A stretch of DNA of 64,000 nucleotides from assembly GCA_030549495.1 (NCBI GenBank), contig JAUIRK010001021.1, positions 463,501 to 527,500 of the forward strand. The letters run 5' to 3'. This document shows, piece by piece, positions 41,945 to 54,460 of the stretch. The notes beneath the pieces are model-generated. The model saw nothing but the letters and a program-made list of their open reading frames with translations. It did not search any database and was not told the origin of the DNA. Position numbers and translations under genes: made by a program. Numbering within the stretch: position 1 is the first letter of the stretch; every line of letters begins with the position of its first letter. Origin of the DNA: Nectonema munidae. Its lineage: Eukaryota > Nematomorpha > Nectonematoida > Nectonematidae.

Positions 41945-42140
41945 AAAAATACACACTACCAAGAATCCTATGTTTCGAGCGTAGCCTAAACAAAAAAAAA
42001 CTAGCCGGTCCCGTGGTCATTTCGAGCAAAGCGAATTTGAATTAGCTACTCAATATACACACTACCAAGAATCCTATGTTTCGAGCGCAGCGAGAAACAC
42101 TGTTTCAAGCGAAGCGAGAAACGACCACAGGACCGGCTAG
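41945..42140 (+). mobile_element. Helitron-type compound 3' end, second locus
   Basis: It ends GGACCGGCTAG before T, carries the inverted second end at about 42000 (ACTAGCCGGTCCCGTGG), and repeats TACCAAGAATCCTATGTTTC twice, just as the element at 24482-24688 does. The 5' end was not found; the 28-bp array and a 71-codon Glu/Lys/Ile-rich frame at 41432-41647, which I cannot assign, may belong to it. Confidence 0.75.
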
Positions 42141-42359
42141 TTATACTAAGTTATGTTTAAAATTAAAGTTATTTTTAAGTTGGTTTATGTTACTTACATA
42201 AACATTTCAACCAATCATATAGTTTTTATGAAATAAAACTGCAATTTCAAAGTTAAATTTTTTGAACTTTTAGGTAGAATTTTTGAAATGTGGCTTTCAA
42301 TATGTATGTAAAATATTTTTTGAAAATTTTTATTTTAAGTATATTTTTTAAGCATTTTA

Positions 42360-42740
42360 CGATTTACACATTTAAATATATAATAAGGCTGGCAAATTCT
42401 GGCACGTTGTCTCCCCGGAGGTCTTGCCAGACCTCTGATACCTCAGTGACACCCCGTTGAAAATATATTTTTTGCAGGGACCCCCTTTCCCGAGGATAAA
42501 AAAGCAATCGATTGGACTCATACTCACATGTGAAGAGAGTATGTTTTATTGCACTGAAGCTTCTATCAAATTTGCATGTTTTCACGAGAATCGGACATGC
42601 AATCTACAAAGTATGTAGATGTTTGCATTGCTTGTTCTGAATATTCAGGTAGCATATCTCCAAACATTCTTCCGACGTTGCAGTTCATCTTGAACAATTC
42701 TACAAACGGAAGTCTTCCTCGTATTTGATAACAGCTCTGG
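42360..42740. other. Unassigned higher-complexity island
   Basis: G+C is clearly above the flanks. A minus-strand frame (42585-42364) reads FSAIKHTLFTCEYESNR and GVTEVSEVWQDLRGDNVPEF. I do not recognise it; a decayed transposon open frame is likely. Confidence 0.3.
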
Positions 42741-44249
42741 AACTTTTATATTATCAAAGTAACTGTGTACTTTAACCAATTTTTTACTACTACTAATTTT
42801 ATCCCGAAAAAAAATTTTTTTGAAATAATTTAAAGTTCAAATTATTTTCTTTACTGTATTTAAACGTGAATTCATAATATTATCTTTTATTTGTATATTT
42901 AGAATATGTTTTCCCCAATTATAACATGTTAGAGTAATGAATTTAATGAAATGAATCGAAATTAATCTCATCTTTGACCCAAACTTCCTGCGCCAATCTT
43001 GATAATATTCTTGAAGAATAACTCGTTATAATCGATCTAAGCATTCTTGATAGATTTATGGCTACACTTTGAAGTCATAGAAATAAAATATGATACTAAC
43101 TATTAGAAATATTATTTGTAGCAGATATAAAAATATTTGATCAATATATCGCCCAAGATTTGATATTAAATTTTGATGAACAAAAATGTTTCGCTTGACC
43201 AAAATACGCAATTTCAGTTAAACACCGTCTAGGAAATGGAGACATGATTTGGCGACGTTTCGTGTTAATAAATAAAGTAAGCGAGTTTGAGGTTTAAATA
43301 CCAAATCTGCAGTGTTTTACACTATTTTTTAAAGAAACTTGGTCAGTTTTTGCCTCAATCTCTTCTCCACTAGCAAACCTTTTCCAACAGCAAGTAGGAT
43401 AATGAATTTAATTTAGCATATGTTATAATCAGGGCGAGTAATAGTCAATAAAGTCAACTTTTATTTCCGTTTAGCAAAAACTCTTTGAAGAAGATCTTTA
43501 CTTGTTTAGTCTAAAAATTTTTGAACGCTGTGTTTTCAAATTTTAGGTTATAAGCGATGCATACAAGATTTCTTCTTTATATCAACAATTCCACAATAGT
43601 TGGGCTTTTTTTCATCTAATAAAAGGTTTTACTGTAAAGTTTGCCTGACTGAGGTTAAACATGAAGAAATTTTTTGTAAGAGAAATTTTTTGTTGACAAA
43701 CGCGGATACATACGATATATCCGCTGCATAAGTTATGTAATTTTATTCCCAAACTTTTTTTTATCATTGCATGTTTTTCACATCTTTTACACAAGTTTTT
43801 CTTAAAAGTTAAGTTATCCTGCAAAATTGTAGATTACCGGCATTAAATCATTCAAAATTAGTAATAGAAAAAGACGTTCTCTTTTCAAACCTATCGGCAA
43901 CACTTCAGTTCCAATTGTAACGAAATTGACAAATTGACTTGCAAGCAGCAAAATATTTTCATTAAAATCTTCCAGCAGTGAAGAAATTAATGATGAAGAT
44001 GATGGAATTTTATTGCCAAATATCAAGAAATTGTTAAAAAAAAATCTGTGTCTAAACTTGCTAACAATGATAATTAGAGAATATTCACGATTCATTGATT
44101 TAGTAGGAAAAGGTCAACATAGAGACTTTTTCAGGCGAAGATACTTGCTTCTTCAACATTATTTCATTTAAGACGAATGTAGGCGTTAAAAGTTATCTTG
44201 AAAATAGATTAAAATAAAATCAAATCAATAAAATCATGAATATGGAAAA

Positions 44250-44420
44250 CTCTCAAATCTCTCGCAGTACTTATCCCAAATTACAAAATTGTCAAGTTTT
44301 AATTTTATAAGTAGAAAGATCTTTTTCTAAACTGAAAAAACAACTTGAAAATGATCGAATTTTAAATCAGAAAATGTCATTAATTATATGATGTTGTATT
44401 ACAAAGTCATGGATTCTTTG
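44250..44420 (+). pseudogene. hAT/ZMYM1-like C-terminal fragment
   Basis: The frame reads VERSFSKLKKQLENDR followed by ILNQKM, the ERSFSKLK dimerisation motif of ZMYM1-like hAT proteins. Stops interrupt it before and after. Sequence from 43820 upward may be more of the same protein but is too decayed to align by eye. Confidence 0.55.
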
Positions 44421-45129
44421 AAATAATTTTGAATACTTTCTCTAAAGTGTTCATAGTTGTTCAATTCAATGAAACTTTAAAAAGTCCATTTTTTCTCTGA
44501 GTAAAAGTCCATTTTTTTCCAATTTTTTGGGTCAATTTTTCTTCGTCCTGGTTATAATATGTTAGAACAAAATAAAACTTTTTAAAAATATAATATAAGA
44601 TATTTTTAAATATATCTAATAGATGACTCCAATTTTTTTTACCTCTAATATTAGCTTTAAAAAACACCTCGAACACACTAGCGTACGGATATGTTTTATA
44701 GCAAATAAGAGAGGGGTCCAAAACCTCTTTAGCAGGAGCTAATTTTTAAAAAATTTATAAAATATAAAGTTTTAATTTTCTTTTCATATTGTACAAAAAA
44801 TTAAATATTCATTTCACATACCAACCCCATTTTTTCTAATATTTTTATTACTATTTAATACTAATCATTCATGACAGCCAAAATGACTTCTGTCATGTTT
44901 TGTGACCGTAACATATGATTTATAAAGCTCTAAGAGTCGCCATTTAAACGTTCTTTGTTTTGCAAGAAGTGACAGAATAGATGAATTTTTTTAACTTTAA
45001 AATTTAAAAATCAAGTTAAAAAATTTATAAAATCCATACTGATGAAAATATGTCAAATAAGGGAACTTTTATTAAAAAATTAATAGATTCAAAATTAAGA
45101 AAAATATTACATTAGATTGAAAAATTTCA

Positions 45130-45685
45130 GGTACTTTCCTGTTATCGCCCCACCACCCATCGCTCTTCTACCATGATAAATATTCTTGTATTGTTTTAAC
45201 CTAACCTACATTAAACTTACTATATATCAGCAGCTACACTATTGCCACTCATCAATCAATACATACGTCCCAGAACGACTATATTTTCCGATGAGTGGCG
45301 TGCCTATCGTACAATTAATCATGAAGGTGTTAAAGGGGTGCCAAATTACCGACATCAGACAGTAAATCACAGCCGCAATTTTGTGGATCCCAAAACCAGA
45401 GTCCATACTCAACATATTGAGCGTGTGTGGCGTTCTGCAAAGGTAAGAAACAAGAGGCAATGTGGAACTAATCGAGAGATGCTATCTGGATATTTAGCTG
45501 AGTTTCTTTGGCGTCATTCATCTTCGATTATATATGGTGCTAATATGTTTGATATGGTTGAATTTTATCCACCTACAGATTAAAAGATTTTTCACTTGGT
45601 TTTTTTAATACATTTGTGTACTTTAATACATGTTTTATAACATTTTGGGGTGGTTTTTTTGGGGTGGGGCTAACAGGAAAGTACC
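45130..45685 (+). mobile_element. Short Merlin derivative with perfect 8-bp duplication
   Basis: 556 bp. The ends are GGTACTTTCCTGTTATCGCC and, inverted, GGTACTTTCCTGTTAGCCCC. Both flanks are AAATTTCA (45122-45129 and 45686-45693). It keeps the 3' part of the transposase in one open frame but lacks the N-terminal half, so it must depend on another element to move. Confidence 0.92.
45242..45583 (+). pseudogene. Merlin transposase, C-terminal half
   Basis: The open frame of 113 codons includes IFSDEWRAYRTINHEGV, HSRNFVDPKTRVHTQHIER and VWRSAKVRNKRQCGTNRE. It holds the second catalytic Asp (SDEW) and the late Glu (HIERVW) of IS1595-type transposases. The zinc ribbon and the first Asp are missing through an internal deletion of the element. 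It differs clearly from the transposase at 8-9 kb, so it is a second Merlin family. No in-frame stop occurs before the natural end, so the deletion is probably young. Confidence 0.88.
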
Positions 45686-46014
45686 AAATTTCATTTTGAT
45701 TTCTTAAAATATTTGATCCCGAAAAAAACAAACGATATCAGTAATTTGATATAAAATTATCTTAAAATTAAAAAATCGCTGCCTCATTTATAAATTACGT
45801 TTGGATAAAATGGGCTAAACTTGGATTGGTTTCGAGATTTTAAGTATCAAAATGATAAGATGAGCATATCAAGATAAAATTGAAACAAATTTTAACAAGT
45901 TCTTACCACTATTCAAATGAAATAAAGATTATGTTGTATTTCCTTCACTGATTATAACACCCTTAATAGATCACTCTACACGATTTTTAGAGTGAAAGTA
46001 AAAGTAATTCTTCT

Positions 46015-46102
46015 ATTGGCTCATTTTACCGCCAATCAATATGAATCTCTGTTTTATATTAACACTTGCTCATGCGATGTTCAATTAGTGCGCTGTATAA
46101 GA
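46015..46102 (+). promoter_or_regulatory. Possible promoter with CCAAT and TATA-like boxes
   Basis: ATTGGCTC and GCCAATC lie about 20 bp apart near 46016-46040, and TGTATAAGAG lies near 46095, about 20 bp before the ATG at 46115. The order fits a plus-strand promoter. This is a motif match only. Confidence 0.3.
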
Positions 46103-46114
46103 GAATAGTAGCAA

Positions 46115-46475
46115 ATGAATGCAATTTCTCAGCCCGGCAAAGTGAGTAATGCATACTATCCTCTGTCAAAAGACTTCCAAGATGTTTTGCCTTGAATCAT
46201 TTGTTAGAGGCGGCGAAGCAGAATGAAAGTTGAGCTTGAGAGGGAAATATTGTGGCGTTAGTTGTTTGTTAACGGTGATCAGCTGGTTTCTATGATTCCC
46301 TCAACGTGGACAAATTGTGTACACAAAATATTATCTTTCTTCTCCACAGGATATCAATTCTACATGGAATAAAGCAGCAAAGACTTTGGTCATGTTGCAC
46401 TTGTCTTTCCTCGGGTCTGAGATAATATCATCTGTAAATAACAGACACGTTACAAGTGAATGTTTCTGCGAATGA
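46115..46475 (+). CDS. Candidate small spliced gene (50 residues), uncertain
   Basis: Exon 1 is 46115-46141 (MNAISQPGK) with a near-perfect donor AAA|GTGAGTAA. Exon 2 is 46350-46475 after the acceptor TTCTTCTCCACAG, reading DINSTWNKAAKTLVMLHLSF and ending ECFCE. The phases agree (0/0), and a further donor, CAG|GTAAAT, follows the stop. Codon use is less A/T-biased than in the flanks. However, the minus strand over the same bases also has an open frame (QGCSGFFPTIYLIYH, LLFTDDIISDP) that resembles a decayed reverse transcriptase YADD region, so this may be a LINE scrap read backwards. Confidence 0.3.
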
Positions 46476-49099
46476 TAAATCAGGTAAATAGTGGGGAAGA
46501 ATCCAGAGCAACCTTGCCCTTCAAAGGGAACATATTTTCATGAGGAAAAGCATAACTCAACTGTATAGTGATTTTCCCTATCCGAATGATCTGAGCAATA
46601 ACTATTATAAATAAAAGTTTACTTGACAAATTCTTCAAAATTGACCTAAAAATTTTTTTCTCTTTTTAGTAGTATTATCATTGCAAGATATAGAATGAAA
46701 TATTTTGAAGGATTCTCTTTTGAAAAGTTTTGCTCTTTAGACAAAATCTTTTTATTCATTAAAATTATTTTCGCTGCCCCTCTTCTTGCCTGCGGAGCTG
46801 GAAGAAGAATCTGAAAAAAGGGATGGTAAAAGTTTCAAAGAAAACCTATTTTTAAATACTGTAAGCTTTTTATAAATTTTTTACATATCATGATTATGGG
46901 ACTAAACAAACTTCACTTTTGACAATTCTGGTATTTAGTTAAATAATGTAGTCTGTCGAAGTTTCTTTGAAAATTCTTTCCCATGGAGGCATTGAGAAGG
47001 AAAAGCTTAGGAAACATTGTTCTAGCGTGTATATCATTATTTATTAGGAAGACCTATGGAGAAAATAAAAAATATTTGTTCTCCACTCCTATGGTATCTA
47101 CTAAAGAATTCTACATCAACTTAAAAGGAATAAAGTATATCCTTTTTTTAAATTAACATATATAAAATCAAATTTATTTAATTGAAAAATAGATTTAAAA
47201 AATTAATTCAAATACGTTCACTGTATAACAATATCTGAAAAAAGTATCCTTTGAATATAATTCTTAAAGATTGCATTTCATCAACTGAAAAACTTTTTGA
47301 GATAGTATAAAATGTCTGGTAAATTTACTACAATAGTATTAATTTTACCATATTAAGTAGTAATAGGTTTTACACATAGTACTGGTTATAATTTATATCA
47401 GTAAATACCACATTTTATTTATATTTATTAGTTCAAGCTGCTTTAACGCATTGACTAAATTTGTGTCAATTGATATATTAAGAGATAGCCCAAAATTATG
47501 ATTAATAATAACAATTAATATATCGATTATTACCATTCTACTCGAAAGTTAATGGCAATTATTACATATCTTTTCAAAACGATATTAATACAAATGCCTT
47601 CAAGCATTATTTGAGATTTTAGTTTATTGAAATATGAGACTAAAATTAAGATATACTTAATTTTCTGAATACAATTATCTGTTGAAAGTTTTTTGAAAAT
47701 AAATTAAAATTTGTTCAAATTAACAAATTATTTTCAAAACGTTTGCTGTTAAGCAAGTGTAACAAAGGCCCAGAATATAAATGAAATTTCTAGAAAAATA
47801 AATTTTAAAAACTTCAAATACGTTTATTTCCTTCTAATTATTTGAGAGATCTATTTTCTTCAAAAATTTAATTTCTTTATAAAAGTTTTTGATGAAATAC
47901 GTTTGTAGAAATGTTAGTATTTTCAAATTATTATGGCGGATTATATATAAACAAAATTTGTCATTGACCAATCATATTGCGTATATTACAAAGAAATTTC
48001 ATTTTTTTAATACATTTTTGTCCGGGTTTACAAAAAATCTTATATAGTTATGACAGTTGTTAGTTGGTTTCCTTATTGACTTTGCAAAAAAAGTTTTTGG
48101 AAACTCGAATTCATGCCTCAACTTTATTGATTGGTGCTTATTTCCCACACACGACATTCGTTTAAATCGTTATCGCATATAAAGCGTATATTCCAATTTA
48201 AACGTATCTTTTTAGAATTCAAAATTCGTTTATGCTTAGCTTCGATTTTAAATCAGTTTATTCATTTTAATTATTTCAAGTAGAGACAATTAATCCCACT
48301 AAAATGAAGTTTTTGCATTCTACAGTTAATAACAGTAGTTATTTATTATATCATTTACATTATAGTAATATATTTATCATTTACAAGATTATTACCATGT
48401 TTATTATTTATTACCTCATGACAACAATTTATTTCCCTTGACCTAATACATTTTATTGTAAACATTCCTGAGGAGTAAGCTTTTAAATTTTAGAAGTATT
48501 CATAGTTGTGTTTGTTAGCAATCCTTTTTTGATTTTTAATCGCTCGATTCATCAAGTGAATATCAAAAAGGTAAAATCAATAATTATGAAAAATATGTCT
48601 TCTATTTGTAATAAATTTTTTGGTGAATAGCGCTTTTATTTTACCTAAGATTTTTATTGATCTGCATCTCTAAATGTTGTTAAAACTTTCGAATCATGAA
48701 TTTATGGAAATTTACTACATCCAAAATTTTCAAAATTCTGATCTTTTTTTCTTTCGTTATAAAAATAATTATATTGTGAATGGAAACATTTTATTTATAA
48801 AACTATGAATCAACAGATTTTTTAAGGATTTGATATTTTAATTAAACAGGTTAATTCTTTTTAAAGTTGAGATTCTTTTTAACATCCAAATATTTGTCAT
48901 CTATTATTTCAAATTTGTTATGATCAAACTCCATTTAAAACACGTTTCAATCTCGATTTGCGAATGAAAAAGTGTGTCCTTGTTTATAAGATGGGGGTGT
49001 TTTGTTTAGCGTTTATCGTTTTGAAAAAAAGGCGTCACACCCTTTTGACATATCACAAATATTGTGTATGATATAAAAATAGCGCCATTTCTTCATCTT

Positions 49100-49640
49100 A
49101 GAGTTAGACAAATGGGCATGAGGGCAGAGATGAAATAATAATAATGATGATAATGTTAATCGAATCATAGTTAATGTCATTGTCCAAGCCTTTCCATTTG
49201 ATGAAGCTTGAACAATGCGGGCTTGAGTGCGTGGCTGGCTGCGTGCAAAGATGAAATGTTAGCTTGGAAAGCATTTTGGGGAACGCGAAAAAGAATTTCA
49301 TGTTTAATTTGCTTCGATTGTTTGATCTTTTCAATAATGGAATTAAGTCCTCAGCGAAGATAAAAGCGGTGGTCGAGTCCACCATCAGTCGTAAGCATAA
49401 TCATAATAATATTAGCAGATACAGAATTTTGTTTCACCATTTGACAACAATGGAAGTTGGAGTGTGGTTAGAGTGAGTAGCAGCGAGAGCTTTTTCCATC
49501 CATCCACACTACTTTCATTCCCTTTAAAAATGTGTAATATTTCTTGGCTTGCTCAATAATATGCAATGTTTTGCTTCTTTTGTGCTTCCCACACCACAAC
49601 AGATACACAGACAGAATTGACAAAGAATAGTCAATTATAC
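49100..49640. other. Unassigned higher-complexity island
   Basis: G+C is above the surrounding A/T-rich DNA. On the minus strand the ATG near 49175 gives a signal-peptide-like start (MTLTMIRLTLSSLLLFHLC) but no good donor follows. It could be a 5' exon or promoter of a minus-strand gene. Sequence from 45700 to 46000 and from 46830 to 49100 is plain A/T-rich. Confidence 0.3.
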
Positions 49641-50177
49641 TGAAATAGAGAGTAATCACAACTATATATATATGTATGTATGTATTATTAATTTATTTCC
49701 ACTTAATTAAATAATATGTATTGTGTAGGAGAGCAATTAGTGTGTCTTTTGTAATCCACAAATCTCTCTCTATCATTTCTTTATACAAGAGAGGAGGACA
49801 AAAAACTTAATAAAAAGCAATTCTTTACAACAAAAAAAAACAATGACATAGAGAATACGATTTCGCCATGATAATAATTGATTTGGGTTTGGCCGATGAA
49901 GATTTTCTGGGATGTTGAAATTAAAAGTTGTTTTTTTGTATTTTCATGAAATAAAATACAGAATGATAAAAGAAAAGTCCATGCCAACTATTTTCAATGA
50001 TAATAATGCACAAGTTAAAAATATTTCAAGGCCTTTTACCGCTTACACCGTCAATTTACTTTTTAACAGATTTTTCAGTTAAAATGAAAAATAATAGTGT
50101 ACACTTATTTTGGTCGAAATTTTCAAGGATATATGGATTGATTTTGACTAAACACAAGATTTTGAATAACCAAAAAA

Positions 50178-50594
50178 ATTACGCAGGCCTCAAAGAATTA
50201 ACCTATAAAGAAAGACGACAAACGTTGTCTTTACCACAACTACCATATCGATATAGAAGAAACGATAGGATTACAGTTTATAACATCATAAACGAAAATA
50301 TCTTAGTTAACCATAGAATACTTCCTCAGTTTTTATAAACAAAGTTTATAAAGAGTCGCCACAAAAAAAGTCTTCCTGCTGATGTTATAAACTCCTCTTC
50401 ATTAAACGTATTCAAGAAACGCGTGGATAACTTCTGGAAAATATGTTGTATGATTAAGTCTTCACTTTTGTATTCTTTTTTTCCATATTTAGCAATTGGA
50501 ATGTACGATTTCTACATGTTTTTTTCTTCCTCACATTGATGCGATTACCACAGAGAAAATGGCGTTTTTTAGCTTAATAAAATTATGTTATGTT
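50178..50594 (+). mobile_element. LINE 3' end: last part of reverse transcriptase frame and tail
   Basis: The frame reads LKELTYKERRQTLSLPQLPY, RYRRNDRITVYNIIN and, after a break, SLPADVINSSSLNVFKKRVD and NFW. This is the usual C-terminus of CR1/Jockey-like non-LTR reverse transcriptases (LxxLpYRRxRxDxIxVYKI...LPxxVxxSxSLxxFKxxLDxxW). A short 3' UTR ends in AATTATGTTATGTT. It is 5'-truncated, as is usual for LINEs. Confidence 0.82.
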
Positions 50595-52747
50595 AAACCC
50601 GATTGAATTCCATTGGAAATTAGAGTTCGTTTGTGTTCTCTACACTCTACAGGGAACAATGACCCAAAATGGGTTAAACTAAAGAGAAATACCGGGAAGT
50701 AATTTGACTTTATTAACAATTTTACATGCAAAATGAAACTATGCCCGCTTCACAACTAATACCAGCACCATTCAAGGTGGTGATTTTTGTCTATCGATGA
50801 AAATCAAAAGGGTAGGGTAGAAAATTGTAGAGTGCACACACAATAATAAACGAGAGTTTGCAAAGTTTTGCTTTCTTCAACTTGTTCTTCAATCTTTGCA
50901 TTTGAGAGAATCCATTTTGTCAGATATGAAGTATTCGAATAATTTAGTTAAACAAATCTTTAGCGCCATCCACTTTCAAGTAGAATTAATTAAATATTTC
51001 TGAAACACTTAACTTACTCGTTAAACCAAGAAATGAACTAAATATTGAAGTTTTTCTTCCATTACCCAGATAATTTATTTTTTTTTTAATTAATTTCGTT
51101 ACTTTTTGCCGTTAAAATTAGGTAATTGATAACTGTTAGTCTAATTTGTTGTTCATTTTCCTAGTCTTAAATACAATTGTACTGATGATATAAGCAACAC
51201 ATTGTATATTCATTATATATAAAACATTATCCTAATGGTTGTGCGTGCACCATTAAACAAAACACTTTGTTTGAAGTTATCTGACATCATTTGCCCAATT
51301 TTTAATCTTCTTTTCTATGTGTCTATTAGGAGTTTGGCATATGGCTCTGAGTTTTGCCAAGATACTTATATTTAATTGTAAGGGTACTTCTGATTATTGA
51401 AATTTCACAAAATGTAGATTATGTTGCTAATATATATGTAAAACAACATTGTGTTAAAATGTCAAGTCATTTCAATGCATATTTTTTATAGCACCTGATC
51501 AGATAGGGTAATTTTGTGAAATTTCAATTACCACAAGTTAACTAAATTTGCCATTTAAAAATATTGCAATTAAATATATAAGTCTCTTTTTTTGGCCCTC
51601 CCTATAAGTTGTTAACATTTGCGCCTGCATACATTAGAGACATCTATGGGTAAGGCTATTTATTCCGTTGGTCGCATGGCCGAATAGATTTGTCATCAAA
51701 AATTGAGAACTTATGTTTTTCATTCATATTAGATATCATGGCAAAAAAAGTGTTAAAGTTTATACTTTTAATAAGTCTCTCGTTAAGTTAGGTGAAAAAA
51801 GCAAACATTAACAAGGATACATATGTTCAACGATGACGTAGTGCTCCTTTTACAATGATAAAGTTGTGTCTCTTTCCTCTCATTTTTGGATACTCTCATT
51901 CGACCACTGTTTTCGAGAAATTTAGAGGGACTCATATATCATTCTACAACTTTTCAACTTCTACAACTAAGGACGTGGAGACGTTAACACTTTGAGTAGG
52001 TGGAATAGAGTCGATTTGTTGTTTAAGGCTAATGGTTATATTATTATCAAGTAGAATTATTATTTTCATTCAAGCATACAACAAAATTATTTCAGAGGGG
52101 TTTATATATTAGAATATTTCAATTTCCATGATATTGGGCCTTAAATAGTATTGCTTGTTTCACGCCATAACCTAATATTATATTCGCATAACTTTTCTCT
52201 TAACAAAACTCCATCATTTTAGTTTACATTTGATGTTCCTTATAGTGAATTCTTTTTAGACTTTGATATATCGCAAGACCTGAAAAACCTCTTTCCTTCC
52301 ACACGGAGAACAGAAAGTGTTAGTTTTAGACTTTAAAAAAAGAAAATTTTATTTATTTCTAGATATTATATCCAATTTCATTGAATTTATAAGAAAGATA
52401 ATTAGAAAAGGAGACCGATAAAAGAAAATAAATAGATTTAGGTGAAGTTATGCTTCGCGTAGAGAAGGATTCTTATTCGCGCAAAAAAATAATGAGATCC
52501 AGATCCAAACTTCAGCAACAATTGTCACAGATTTCTTGGCAAAGGTAGCAAAGACAGCAGACCTTTAGACACGTTGACAAACAATCTCCAGAGCCTTTGC
52601 TGCTTTGTCTAAAAAGTGGTATATTTTAATAATCAAGTTATATATATATATGAAAGTCACAAGCCAATCACATACACCTATTTTTAAGAACACTTTCGCA
52701 CAAAAGAAAATTACTACGTTTGATGGGTTGCGTCTCTCACCTTTGAC

Positions 52748-52905
52748 TTAGTTAATAAGTCAGTTTCGTGACCAGAAAAAATCAGACGATATTTATTAAA
52801 AAGCAGAAGATTCATATACAAAACTATTTGAAAAAGCAGACCAAGGTAAAATTGTTTATGTATCATATATGATACACTGGTCACGAAAGGGTTATTTAAT
52901 TTAAT
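52748..52905. repeat. Diverged relative of the TTAA MITE family, palindrome kept
   Basis: The ends are TCAGTTTCGTGACCAG and, inverted, AACCCTTTCGTGACCAG, with TTAA at both outer edges. Spaced CAGACGA-like motifs remain. An 18-bp perfect palindrome TGTATCATATATGATACA sits where the main family has ATGTTCC/GGAACAT. Confidence 0.65.
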
Positions 52906-53005
52906 ATTAAAATGTCAAATTTTGCGAAAATATAAAGTCTTCGCTTCTTTTAACAGAAATATTGAACTATATTTAGGGCTATGAAACAGCTTGTTTTCCG
53001 AGAGT

Positions 53006-54460
53006 CTATATGTCGTCAAATAGTTCAATTTCAATTGGATATGATGTCCTGTGGGGGCAAGCGTACAAAAATGGTTATGGGGAACCCCAGATGACGGTGT
53101 TTTGAATTATAAACTTTTAGTTTAAAAGATTTTTGCATCATCGCAGATAGAACAGGCCGTTAAAAAATTATTCTAACTTGTCAAATAGTGAATGAAAGAT
53201 AAACACTCATGAGGAGAAGAGTATTTTATAGAAAAAAAAGAACTAAAAAAGATATAACTTAAATTCACATATTCAAAGCGCCGTGTTATTTTATTATTAA
53301 GAAAAAAATTGAGACTAGTATTGATTGCAAAAGTAGATTAAATATTTTTGCATGTGCAAGAGCGCGTATGTTTGGGCCGGTATAGTAAGTAAGAATTTAG
53401 GTGATTGTATAGTTAATAATCTTTTAGGTATATTAACTAATAAGTTAACTAATTATTATCTGTAACTTTAGAAACCTTGAGCTAAATAAAATAGAAATAA
53501 CTATATCATTTGCCTATTTTCGTTCACACACTTCTTTAGTTCTATATATTGTCTTTATGTAATTATATTTTGTCTTTTGGCAATTCAATTTTGTCTTTTT
53601 ACAATTCCATTTTGTCTTTTTACAATTCTATCTGAATTAAAATTTTGATTTTATTGTGTTTATATTGTTTTCACATGTGTCATTTTTATTTAAACTTTTT
53701 TTTGATTTTAACATTATTTTGAGATTAAATTTTCCAAATTTTCGACTTTAATTTAGCAATATCAGTGAGATTAACTTTTAATATTATTTCAGTCAACACA
53801 TGTGCTTATTTAGTTAGAATTACAAAGTAAAAATGATGCACAATATCAAACGTTAAGCAAAAGGCAGAGTTTCGCTTTCAATTCTTTATATGTAAGACAA
53901 AAAATATATAATATACATATATTATAATGTGGATATTTTTCGATATTTTGTCCATTATGTGTCAACATTTTGTCCCAACACCTCCATTTCAAGGAATGGG
54001 AATCGCTCGATAAAAGCAGGATTATTAGTATTCGTGATTAATCGTGGAATGAGTGAGTAGTATGGGTGTAAAGGACTTACTGTGGAATGGGTTGTGCGTA
54101 TCCTGGAGGGGGAGGGTAGTACTGAGGCTGCTGAATGTAGGCAGGTCTTCCGTCGTATCCATATTGAGGAGGCACCGGGTAGCCGCCATCATTTCCTTTG
54201 TAATAACCTAAAGCACATTTGAAAGGACGCATTTTTAAAACTGACGAAACTTAGAAAAAACACTTTTTCACTTTTCAAACGTTTGTAACATTTATCCGTT
54301 TATAGTTAGCTCATGAAGAAGAAGAAGAAGAAAAATAATTTATTTACAAATGACAACAAAAAAAAAGTTAAAAAAAATTATGATATATTCAAAGTTATTA
54401 TGTAAACTTACAGAGGAACACGATAAACATTTTGGTTGAAACAAATAACAATGAAGCCAT
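53006..54460 (-). CDS. Small Pro/Tyr-rich protein with hydrophobic N-terminus (two or three exons)
   Basis: I do not recognise this gene. Exon 1 (54460-54412) gives MASLLFVSTKMFIVFL before the donor GTAAGT. Exon 2 (54207-54081) follows the acceptor ATGTGCTTTAG and reads CYYKGNDGGYPVPPQYGYDG, then Pro/Tyr-rich repeats with QYYPPPPGYAQPIP, ending at a consensus donor GTAAGTCC. A possible last exon (53048-53006) after CCCCCACAG reads TSYPIEIELFDDI and a stop in the right phase. Exon 2 is well supported by composition and both splice sites; exon 1 is likely; exon 3 is tentative. The product would be about 72 residues. Short PPxY-like and YxxP motifs suggest WW-domain or adaptor contacts, but whether the tail is inside or outside the cell is open. 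Confidence 0.55.
53553..53633. repeat. 21-bp minisatellite related to the one at 31.7 kb
   Basis: Four units of the form TTTGTCTTTTTACAATTCYAT at 21-bp spacing. The unit and period match the array at 31712-31796 closely. There is no inverted half here. Confidence 0.8.
54081..54207 (-). CDS. Pro/Tyr-rich exon
   Basis: Two bases, 41 codons and two bases, all in one frame, with strong acceptor (pyrimidine-rich, TTTAG) and donor (CCACA|GTAAGT). Its G+C stands out sharply from the A/T-rich flanks. Confidence 0.8.
54412..54460 (-). CDS. First exon with hydrophobic start
   Basis: ATG in good context (ACACATGG) with 16 codons and one base before GTAAGT. The phase fits the next exon and forms a Cys codon. 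Confidence 0.55.

Noticed and set aside
46750-46815. Minus-strand terminal exon candidate (acceptor CCCTTTTTTCAG, reading SSSSAGKKRGSENN and stop, AATAAA).
   Set aside because: It looks tidy, but its phase does not join any exon found here and it is only about 18 codons. Left out for lack of a partner.
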